This document shows, piece by piece, positions 12,873 through 22,600 of a DNA stretch of 64,000 nucleotides. The notes under the pieces were generated by a model. The model was not told the origin of the DNA, did no database searches, and saw only the letters and a program-made list of their open reading frames with translations. Origin of the DNA: Petrolisthes cinctipes (lineage: Eukaryota; Arthropoda; Malacostraca; Decapoda; Porcellanidae); assembly GCA_033782935.1 (NCBI GenBank), contig JAWQEG010000410.1:248001-312000 (forward strand). Direction: 5' to 3'. The position numbers and the translations under genes were made by a program. The stretch's first letter is position 1. Each line of letters starts with the position of its first letter.

Positions 12873-12960
12873 CAAAACATGCTGAAAATCGATATTTTAG
12901 GTGCCCAGAGTCAATATGTGCATGCATTTTCTGTACCCGTTTATATCTCAAATTCAGGCT
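12873..12960 (+). repeat. Half-monomer A (88 bp)
   Basis: First 88 bp of the reference monomer. In its commonest form it starts CAAAACATGCTAAAAATCG and ends CAAATTCAGGCT. Aligned without gaps to half B it matches at about 60 of 88 positions (hand count on commonest bases). Agreement is best in the first 55 bp: CAAAACA, the AAAATCGATATTTT-like core, GG, CCC, CGAT, TGT and CATGC. It carries the TGCATGCA palindrome and the site of the 29-bp deletion that creates the 147-bp monomer class. Confidence 0.85.
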
Positions 12961-13048
12961 CAAAACACCCGAAAATTCGATATTTTGGGGTCCCAGAAGC
13001 GATCTGTACATGCTTACTCAGTGCTAGAATATTTTCAAAATATAGGGC
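12961..13048 (+). repeat. Half-monomer B (88 bp)
   Basis: Second 88 bp of the reference monomer, starting CAAAACACCCGAAAATTCG. It is the diverged paralogue of half A in the same orientation. Its 3' third differs most from A and holds the AT-rich inverted repeat ATATTTT-C-AAAATAT. The 158-bp monomer class is produced by an 18-bp deletion here. Half B also holds the G-run after the AT core (TTTTTGGG or TTTTGGGG), one of the main subtype-defining positions. Confidence 0.85.
13029..13043. repeat. Palindrome with 7-bp arms in half B
   Basis: ATATTTT-C-AAAATAT has perfect 7-bp arms around a single C and recurs in most monomers. In the other main subtype the outer pair is G/C (GTATTTT-C-AAAATAC), so the dyad is kept. 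A third subtype (ATGTTTTCAAGATACAG) breaks it. Short dyads of this kind are common in centromeric satellites and have been proposed to favour non-B DNA; any role here is inference. Confidence 0.8.
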
Positions 13049-13195
13049 CAAAACATGCTAAAAATCGATATTTTAGGTGCCCAAAGTCGATATCTCAAAT
13101 TTATCCACAAAACACCCGAAAATTCGATATTTTGGGGTCCCAGAAGCGATCTGTACATGCCTACTCCGTGTTAGAGTACTTTCAAAATACAGGCC
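13049..13195 (+). repeat. 147-bp deletion monomer, reference copy
   Basis: Compared with the full monomer it lacks 29 bp from half A: sequence runs from GTCGATAT directly to CTCAAATT, so the block starting GTGCATGCATC and ending GTTTATAT is gone. ATAT lies at both breakpoints (CGATAT and TTTATAT), which suits a slippage or microhomology deletion. The same junction recurs dozens of times from about 11.58 kb to the end, so this is one ancestral deletion that was amplified. I saw none upstream of 11.57 kb. 147 is divisible by three, which helps reading frames stay open by chance. Confidence 0.92.
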
Positions 13196-14379
13196 CAAAA
13201 CATACAGAAAATCGATATTTTAGGTGCCCAAAAGTCGATATGTGTATGCATCTTCTGCACCCGTTTATATCCCAAATTCAACCTCAAAACACCCGAAAAC
13301 TCGATATTTTTGGGTCCCAGAAGCGATCTGTACATGCCTACTCAGTTCTAGAATGTTTTCAAAATATAGGCTAAAAACATGCTAAAAATCGATATTTTTA
13401 GTGTCCAAAGTCGATATGTGCATGCATCTTCTGTACCTGTTTATATCTCAAATTCAGGCTCAAAACACCCGAAAATTCGGTATTTTTGGGTCCTAGAAGC
13501 GATCTGTACATGCTTGCTCAGTGTTAGAATATTTTCAAGATACAGACACAAAACATGCTCAAAATCGATATTTTAAGTGCCCAAAGTCGATATCTCAAAT
13601 TCAGTCCCAAAACACCCGAAAATTCGATATTTTGGGGTCCCAGAAGCGATCTGTACATGCTTACTCCGTTTTAGAGTATTTTCAATATACAGGCCCAAAA
13701 CATACTGAAAATCGATGTTTTAGGTGCCCAAAAGTCGATATGTGTATGCATCTTCTGCACCCGTTTATATCCCAAATTCAACCTCAAAACACCCGAAAAT
13801 TCGATATTTTTGGGTCCCAGAAGCGATCTGTACATGCCTACTCAGTGCTAGAATGTTTTCAAAATATAGGCTCAAAACATGCTAAAAATCGATATTTTAA
13901 GTGTCCAAAGTCGATATGTGCATGCATCTTCTGTACCTGTTTATATCTCAAATTCAGGCTCAAAACACCCGAAAATTCGGTATTTTTGGGTCCTAGAAGC
14001 GATCTGTACATGCCTACTCCTAGTTAGAATGTTTTCAAGATACAGACCCAAAACATGCTCAAAATCGATATTTTAGGTGCCCAAAGTCGATATCTCAAAT
14101 TCAGTCCCAAAACACCCGAAAATTCGATATTTTGGGGTCCCAGAAGCGATCTGTACATGCTTACTCCGTGTTAGAGTATTTTCAATATACAGGCCCAAAA
14201 CATACTGAAAATCGATCTTTTAGGTGCCCAAAAGTCGATATGTGTATGCATCTTCTGCACCCGTTTATATCCCAAATTCAACCTCAAAACACCCGAAAAT
14301 TAGATATTTTTGGGTCCCAGAAGCGATCTGTACATGCCTACTCAGTGCTAGAATATTTTCAAAATATAGGCTCAAAACA

Positions 14380-15560
14380 TGCTAAAAATCGATATTTTAA
14401 GTGTCCAAAGTCGATATGTGCATGCATCTTCTGTTCCCGTTTATATCTCAAATTCAGGCTTCAAACACCCGAAAATTCGATATTTTGGGGTCCTAGAAGC
14501 GATCTGTACAAGCCTACTCAGATACAGGCCGAAAACATGCTAAAAATCGATATTTTAGGTGCCCAAAGTCAATATGTGTATGCATCTTCTGCACCCGTTT
14601 ATATCTCAAATTCAACCACAAAACACCCGAAAATTCGATATTTTTCGGTACCAGAAGCGATCTGTACATGCCTACTCAGTGCTAGAATGTTTTCAAAATA
14701 TAGGCTCAAAACATGCTAAAAATCGATATTTTAAGTGTCCAAAGTCGATATGTGCATGCATATTCTGTACCCGTTTATATCTCAAATTCAGGCTCAAAAC
14801 ACCCGAAAAATCGATATTTTTGGGTCCTAGAAGCGATCTGTACTTGCCTACTCCTAGTTAGAATGTTTTCAAGATACAGACCCAAAACATGCTCAAAATC
14901 GATATTTTAGGTGCCCAAAAGTCGATATGTGCATTCATATTCTGTACCCGTTTGTATCTCAAATTCAAGCTCAAAACACCCGAAAATTCGATATTTGGGG
15001 GTCCCAGAAGCGATCTGTACATGCCTAATCAGTGCTAGAATATTTTCAAAATTCAGGCCCAAAACATGCTAGAAATCGATATTTTAGGTGCCCAAAGTCG
15101 ATATTTCAAATTCAGGCCCAAAACACCCGAAAATTCGATATTTTGGGGTCCCAGAAGCGATCTGTACATGCCTACTCAGATACAGGCCCAAAACATGCTG
15201 AAAATCGATATTTTAGGTGCCCAAAGTCAATATGTGTATGCATCTTCTGCACCCGTTTATATCTCAAATTCAACCACAAAACACCCGAAAATTCGAAATT
15301 TTTCGGTCCCAGAAGCGATCTGTACATGCCTACTCAGTGCTAGAATGTTTTCAAAATATAAGCTCAAAACATGCTAAAAATCGATATTTTAAGTGTCCAA
15401 AGTCGATAGGTGCATGCATCTTCTGTACCTGTTTATATCTCAAATTCAGGCTCAAAACACCCGAAAATTCGGTATTTTTGGGTCCTAGAAGCGATCTGTA
15501 CATGCCTACTCCTAGTTAGAATGTTTTCAAGATACAGACCCAAAACATGCTCAAAAACGA
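14380..15560 (+). repeat. 1.18-kb block duplicated at 16548-17728 (offset 2168 bp)
   Basis: The rare GTTCCC (for GTACCC) occurs at 14433 and 16601, exactly 2168 bp apart, and the series of monomers after it stays in register through the CTCCTAGTTAG monomer near 15519 and 17687. The block contains 158-, 176-, 177- and 147-bp forms. After about 15565 and 17733 the copies diverge (TCGATATCTC in one, TCGATATGTGTATG in the other), marking the edge. Upstream of the block the best offset is 1991 rather than 2168 bp, because the second copy gained one 176-bp monomer near 16553. Confidence 0.85.
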
Positions 15561-16547
15561 TATTTTAGGTGCCCAAAGTCGATATCTCAAATTCAGTCCC
15601 AAAACAAACGAAAATTCGATATTTTGGGGTCCCAGAAGCGATCTGTACATGCCTAATCAGTGCTAGAATATTTTCAAAATTCAGGTCCAAAACATACTGA
15701 AAATCGATATTTTAGGTGCCTAAAAGTCGATATGTGTATGCATCTTCTGCACCCGTTTATATCCCAAATTCAACCTCAAAACACCCGAAAAATCGATATT
15801 TTTTGGTCCCAGAAGCGATCTGTACATGCCTACTCAGTTCTAGAATGTTTTCAAAATATAGGCTAAAAACATGCTAAAAATCGATATTTTTAGTGTCCAA
15901 AGTCGATATGTGCATGCATCTTCTGTACCTGTTTATATCTCAAATTCAGGCTCAAAACACCCGAAAATTCGGTATTTTTGGGTCCTAGAAGCGATCTGTA
16001 CATGCTTGCTCAGTGTTAGAATATTTTCAAGATACATACCCAAAACATGCTCAAAATCGATATTTTAAGTGCCCAAAGTCGATATCTCAAATTCAGTCCC
16101 AAAACACCCGAAAATTCGATATTTAGGGGTCCCAGAAGCGATCTGTACATGCTTACTCAGTGTTAGAGTATTTTCAATATACAGGCCCAAAACATACTGA
16201 AAATCGATCTTTTAGGTGCCCAAAAGTCGATATGTGTATGCATCTTCTGCACCCGTTTATATCCCAAATTCAACCTCAAAACACCCGAAAATTCGATATT
16301 TTTGGGTCCCAGAAGCGATCTGTACATGCCTATTCAGTGCTAGAATGTTTTCAAAATATAGGCTCAAAACATGCTAAAAATAGATATTTTAAGTGTCCAA
16401 AGTCGATATGTGCATGCATCTTCTGTACCCGTTTATATCTCAAATTCAGGCTTAAAACTCCCGAAAATTCGATATTTTGGGGTCCCAGAAGTGATCTGTA
16501 CATATCTACTTTGTGCTAGAATATTTTCAAAATATAGGCTCAAAACA

Positions 16548-17728
16548 TGCTAAAAATCGATATTTTAAATGTCCAAAGTCGATATGTGCATGCATCTTCT
16601 GTTCCCTTTTATATCTCAAATTCAGGCTTCAAACACCCGAAAATTCGATATTTTGGGGTCCCAGAAGCGATCTGTACATGCCTTCTCAGATACAGGCCCA
16701 AAACATGCTAAAAATCGATATTTTAGGTGCCCAAAGTCAATATGTGTATGCATCTTCTGCACCCGTTTATATCTCAAATTCAACCACAAAACACCCGAAA
16801 ATTCGATATTTTTCGGTCCCAGAAGCGATCTGTACATGCCTACTCAGTGCTAAAATGTTTTCAAAATATAGGCTCAAAACATGCTAAAAATCGATATTTT
16901 AAGTGTCCAAAGTCGATATATGCATGCATATTCTGTACCCGTTTATATCTCAAATTCAGGCTCAAAACACCCGAAAAATCGATATTTTTGGGTCCTAGAA
17001 GCGATCTGTACTTGCCTACTCCAAGTTAGAATGTTTTCAAGATACAGACCCAAAACATGCTCAAAATCGATATTTTAGGTGCCCAAAAGTCGATATGTGC
17101 ATTCATATTGTGTACCCGTTTGTATCTCAAATTCAGGCTCAAAACACCCGAAAATTCGATATTTGGGGGTCCCAGAAGCGATCTGTACATGCCTAATCAG
17201 TGCTAGAATATTTTCAAAATTAAGGCCCAAAACATGCTAGAAATCGATATTTTAGGTGCCCAAAGTCGATATTTCAAATTCAGGCCCAAAACACCCGAAA
17301 ATTCGATATTTTGGGGTCCCAGAAGCGATCTGTACATGCCTACTCAGATACAGGCCCAAAACATGCTGAAAATCGATATTTTAGGTGCCCAAAGTCAATA
17401 TGTGTATGCATCTTCTGCACCCGTTTATATCTCAAATTCAACCACAAAACACCCGAAAATTCGATATTTTTCGGTCCCAGAAGCGATCTGTACATGCCTA
17501 CTCAGTGCTAGAATGTTTTCAAAATATAGGCTCAAAACATGCTAAAAATCGATATTTTAAGTGTCCAAAGTCGATAGGTGCATGCATCTTCTGTACCTGT
17601 TTATATCTCAAATTCAGGCTCAAAACACCCGAAAATTCTATATTTTTGGGTCCTAGAAGCGATCTGTACATGCCTACTCCTAGTTAGAATGTTTTCAAGA
17701 TACAGACCCAAAACATGCTCAAAATCGA
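16548..17728 (+). repeat. Second copy of the 1.18-kb block
   Basis: Matches 14380-15560 at a constant 2168-bp offset with few substitutions, for example GATAGGTGCATGC in both copies at 15406 and 17574. The extra monomer just upstream (TTTTAAATGTCCAAAG near 16565) shows that monomer number varies between copies of the same block, as expected from unequal exchange. Confidence 0.82.
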
Positions 17729-18410
17729 TATTTTAGGTGACCAAAAGTCGATATGTGTATGCATCTTCTGCACCCGTATATATCTCAAATTCAGGCCCAA
17801 AACAACCGAAAAATCGATATTTTTTGGCCCCAGAAGCGATCTGTACATGCCTACTCAGATACAGGCTCAAAACATGCTAAAAATCGATATTTTATGTGCC
17901 CAAAAGTCGATATGTGTATGCATCTTCTGCACCCGTTTATATCCCAAATTCAGGCTCAAAACACCCGAAAATTCGATATTTTTGGGTCCCAGAAGCGATC
18001 TGTACATGCGTCCGTGTTAGAGTATTTTCCAAATATTGGCCCAAAACATGCTAAAAATCGATATTGTGGGTGCCCAAAGTCGATATGTGCATGTATTTTC
18101 TGTATCCGTTTATATCTCAAATTCAGACTCAAAACACCCGAAAATTCGATATTTTTGGGTCCCAGAAACGATCTGTACATGCCTACTCCGTGTTAGAGTA
18201 TTTTCAATATACAGGCCAAAAACATGCTCAAAATCGATATTTTGGGTGCCCAAAGTCGATATGTGCATGCATCTTCAGTACCCGTTTACATTCCAAATTG
18301 AGGTTCAAAACAACCGAAAATTCAATATTTTTGGGTCCCAGAAGCGATCTGTACATGCTCACTCTGTGCTAGAATATTTTACAAAATATAGGCCTAAAAC
18401 ATGCTGAAAA

Positions 18411-18431
18411 TCGTTTTTTTTTTTGTAAAGA
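18411..18431 (+). repeat. T-run replacing the GGTGCCC segment of half A
   Basis: After GCTGAAAATCG the usual ATATTTTAGGTGCCC is replaced by a run of 11 T, then GTAAAGAAAGTCGATATG. A matching run of nine T with GTGAAGAAAG occurs near 25849, in the corresponding position of the next macro-repeat copy. The change therefore predates the duplication, and run length has drifted since. Confidence 0.85.
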
Positions 18432-18432
18432 A

Positions 18433-19655
18433 AGTCGATATGTGCATGCATCTTCTGTACCCGTTTATATCCCAAATTCAGCCTCAAAACACCTGAAAAT
18501 TCGATATTTTTAGATCCCAGAAGCAATCTCCACATGCATTGTCAGTGCTAGAATATTTTCAAATTACAGGCCCAAAATATGCTTAAAATCGATATTATAG
18601 GTGATCTAAGTCGATATCTGCATGCATCTTCTGTTTTCGTTTATATCCCAAATTCAGGCTAAAAACACCTGAAAATTTGATTTTTTTGGGTCCCAGAAGC
18701 GATCTGTATATGCCTACTCAGTGTTAGAATATTTTCAAAATACAGGCCCAAAATAAGCTGAAAATCGCAATTTTTCGGTGCCCAAAATCGATATGTGCAT
18801 GAATAATCAGCACTCGCTTGTATCCCAAATTCAGGCTTAAAACACCTTAAAATTCGATAATTTTTGTTCCCAGAAGGGATCTGTAAATGCCTACTCAATA
18901 TTAAAATATTTTCAAAATACAGACCCAAAACAAGCTGAAAACCGATATTTTATGTGCCCAAAATCAATATGTGCATTCATCTTCTGTACCCGTTTATATC
19001 CCAAATTCAGGCTCAAAACACCCGAAAATTCGATATTTTTGGGTCTCAGAAGCAATCTGAACATTCTTACACAATGCTAGAATACATTCAAAATATAGGG
19101 CCAAAACATCCTAAAAATCGATACTTCAGGTGACCAAAGTCGATATGTGAATGTATCTTCAGTACCGGTTTCTATCTCAAATTCAGGCTCAAAACACCCG
19201 AAAATTCTATATTTTTGGGTCCTAGAAGCGATCTGTACATGCCTACTCCTAGTTAGAATGTTTTCAAGATACAGACCCAAAACATGCTCAAAATCGATAT
19301 TTTAGGTGCCCAAAAGTCGATATGTGCATGCATCTTTTGTACCCGTTTATATCTCAAATTCAGGCTCAAAACACCCGAAAATTCGATATTTTGGGGTCCC
19401 AGAAGCGATCTGTACATACCTACGCAGTGCCAGAATATTTTCAAAATACAGGCCCAAAACATGCTAAAAATCGATATTTTAGGTGCCGAAAGTCGATATC
19501 TCAAATTCAGGCCCAAAACACCCGAAAATTCGATATTTTGGGGTCCCAGAAGCGATTTGTACATGCCTACTACGTGTTAGAGTATTTTTAATATACAAGC
19601 CCAAAACATACTGAAAATCGATCTTTTAGGTGCCCAAAAGTCGATATGTGTATGC
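18433..19655 (+). repeat. Macro-repeat anchor block, copy 2
   Basis: Contains the same ordered unusual monomers as the copies near 10.9 and 26.0 kb: AGCAATCTCCACATGCAT, GCACTCGCTTGTATCCC, AGAAGGGATCTGTAAATGCC, CTTACACAATGCTAGAATAC and CGATACTTCAGG. Offset to copy 3 is exactly 7600 bp at several points (18801 and 26401; 19495 and 27095). Offset to copy 1 is 7916 bp at the GATATCTC junction (11579 and 19495). The similarity continues upstream to about 17.83 kb in comparison with 25.27 kb. Confidence 0.88.
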
Positions 19656-22600
19656 ATCTTCTGCACCCGTTTATATCCCAAATTCAACCTCAAAACACCC
19701 GAAAATTCGATATTTTTGGGTCCCAGAAGCGATCTGTACATGCCTAGTCAGTGCTAGAATGTTTTCAAAAGATAGGCTCAAAACATGCTAAAAATCGATA
19801 TTTTAAGTGTCCAAAGTCGATATGTGCATGCATCTTCTGTACCCGATTATATCTCAAATTCAGGCTTAAAACACCCGAAAATTCGATATTTTGGGGTCCC
19901 AGAAGCGATCTGTACATGCCTACTCAGATACAGGCCCAAAACATGCTGAAAATCGATATTTTTGGTGCCCAAAGTAAATATGTGTATACATTTTCTGCAC
20001 CCGTTTATATCTCAAATTCAACCACAAAACACCCAAAAATTCAATATTTTTCGGCCCCAGAAGCGATCTGTACATGTCTACTCAGTGCTAGAATGTTTTC
20101 AAATAATAGGCTCAAAACATGCTAAAAATCGATATTTTAAGTGTCCAAAGTCGACATGTGCATTCATCTTCTGTACCCGTTTATATCTCAAATTCAGGCT
20201 CAAAACACCCGAAAAATCGGTATTTTTGGGTCCTAGAAGCGATCTGTACTTGCCTACTCCAAGTTAGAATGTTTTCGGGATACAGACCCAAAACATCCTC
20301 AAAATCGATATTTTAGGTGCCCAAAAGTCGATATGTGCATGCAACTTCAGTACCTGTTTATATCTCAAATTCAGGGTCAAAACACCCGAAAATTCGATAT
20401 TTTTGGGTCCCAGAAGCGATCTGTACATGCCTACTCAGGGCTAGAATATTTTCAAAATATATGCCCAAAACATGCTAAAAATCGATATTTTAACTGCCTT
20501 AAGTCGATATCTCAAATTTATGCCCAAAACACCCGAAAATTCGATATTTTGGGGTCCCAGAAGCGATCTGTACATGCCTACTCCGTGTTAGAGTATTTTC
20601 AAAATACAGGCCCAAAACATACAGAACATCGATATTTTAGGTGCCCAAAAGTCGATATGTGCATGCATCTTCTATACCCGTTTATATATCAAATTCAGGC
20701 TCCAATCTCCCGAAAATTCGATTTTTTGGGGTCCCAGAAGCGATCTGTACATGCCTACTTAGTGCTAGAATATTTTCAAATAATAGGCTCAAAACATGCT
20801 AAAAATCGATATTTTAAGTGTCCAAAGTCGATATGTGCATGCATCTTCTGTACCCGTTTATATCTCAAATTCAGGCTCAAAACACCCGAAAAATCGGTAT
20901 TTTTGGGTCCCAGAAGTGATCTGTACATATCTACTTTGTGCTAGAATATTTTCAAAATATAGGCTCAAAACATGCTAAAAATCGATATTTTAAGTGTCCA
21001 AAGTCGATATGTGCATGCATCTTCTGTACCCGTTTATATCTCAAATTCAGGCTCCAAACACCCGAAAATTCGATATTTTTGGGTCCCAGAAGCGATCTGT
21101 ACATGCTTACTCAGTGCTAGAATATTTTCAAAATATATGCCCAAAAAATGGTAAAAATCGATATTTTAGGTGCCTTAAATCGATATCTCAAATTTATCCC
21201 CAAAACACCCGAAAATTCGATATTTTGGGGTCCTAGAAGCGATCGGTACATGCCTACGCAGTGCTAGAATATTTTCAAAATACAGGCCCAAAACATGCTA
21301 AAAATCGATATTATAGGTGCCCAAAGTCGATATCTCAAATTCAGTCCCAAAACACCCGAAAATTCGATATTTTGGGGTCCCAGAAGCGATTTGTACATGC
21401 CTACTCCGTGTTAGAATATTTTTAATATACTGGCCCAAAACATACTGAAAATCGATCTTTTAGGTGCCGAAAAGTCGATATGTGTATGCATCTTCTGCAC
21501 CCGTTTATATCTCAAATTCAGGCTTAAAACACCCGAAAATTCGATATTTGGGGGTCCCAGAAGTGATCTGTACATATCTACTTTGTGCTAAAATATTTTC
21601 AAAATATAGGCTCAAAACATGGTAAAAATCGATATTTTAAGTGTCAAAAGTCGATATGTGCATGCATCTTCTGTACCCGTTTATATCTCAAATTCAGGCT
21701 CCAAACACCCGAAAATTCGATATTTTGGGGTCCCAGAAGCGATCTGTACATGCCTACTCAGATACATTCCCAAAACATGCTGAAAATCGATATTTTAGGT
21801 GCCCAAAGTAAATATGTGTATGCATTTTCTGCACCCGTTTATATCTCAAATTCAACCACAAAACACCCAAAAATTCGATATTTTTCGGTCCCAGAAGCGA
21901 TCTGTACATGTCTACTCAGTGCTAGAATGTTTTCAAATAATAGGCTCAAAACATGCTAAAAATCGATATTTTAAGTGTCCAAAGTCGATATGTGCATTCA
22001 TCTTCTGTACCCGTTTATATCTCAAATTCAGGCTCAAAAGACCCGAAAAATCGGTATTTTTGGGTCCTAGAAGCGATCTGTACTTGCCTACTCCAAGTTA
22101 GAATGTTTTCGAGATACAGACCCAAAACATCCTCAAAATCGATATTTTAGGTGCCCAAAAGTCGATATGTGCATGCAACTTCAGTACCTGTTTATATCTC
22201 AAATTCAGGGTCAAAACACCCGAAAATTCGATATTTTTGGGTCCCAGAAGCGATCTGTACATGCTTACTCAGGGCTAGAATATTTTCAAAATATATGCTC
22301 AAAACATGCTAAAAATCGATATTTTAACTGCCTTAAGTAGATATCTCAAATTTATCCCCAAAACACCCGAAAATTCGATATTTTGGGGTCCCAGGAGCGA
22401 TCTGTACATGTCTACTCGGTGTTAGAGTATTTTCAAAATACAGGCCCAAAACATACAGAAAATCGATATTTTAGTGCCCAAAAGTCGATATGTGCATGCA
22501 TCTTCTATACCCGTTTATATCTCAAATTCAGGCTCCAAACACCCGAAATTTCGGTATTTTTGGGTCCTAGAAGCGATCTGTACATGCCTACTCCTAGTTA

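Larger units (their letters stand above)
12873..13048 (+). repeat. Representative full-length 176-bp monomer
   Basis: This monomer is close to the apparent consensus and serves as the reference for coordinates. It runs from one CAAAACATGC to the next and is exactly 176 bp. It splits into half A (12873-12960) and half B (12961-13048), each beginning CAAAAC. It carries an ATCGAT core, a TGCATGCA palindrome at 12919-12926, a TGTACA palindrome and the AT-rich inverted repeat at 13029-13043. The phase chosen is arbitrary, as in any tandem array, but it is the one that exposes the internal dimer. Confidence 0.95.
11392..18432 (+). repeat. Region 2: mixed 176/177/158/147-bp monomers in irregular HORs
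   Basis: From here four length classes alternate. A frequent order is: 147-bp monomer, 177-bp monomer starting CATACTGAAAATCGATCTTT, 176-bp monomer with TTTTAAGTGTCCAAAG, then a monomer starting CATGCTCAAAATCG after CTCCTAGTTAGAATG. The subtype with TTCAACCACAAAAC follows the 158-bp form. Blocks are duplicated at offsets of 1500 bp (12379 to 13879), 2492 bp (13379 to 15871) and 2168 bp. No gene or unique sequence was found. Confidence 0.85.

Noticed and set aside
13029..13043. Transcription terminator hairpin
   Set aside because: The palindrome is AT-only apart from the central C, occurs in most monomers and has no associated gene.
18411..18431. Poly-T as the tail of an inserted retroelement, or a Pol III terminator
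   Set aside because: The T-run simply replaces a few bases of half A with no extra sequence or target-site duplication, and no A/B-box tRNA-like promoter precedes it. A corresponding run near 25849 lies in the duplicated block.
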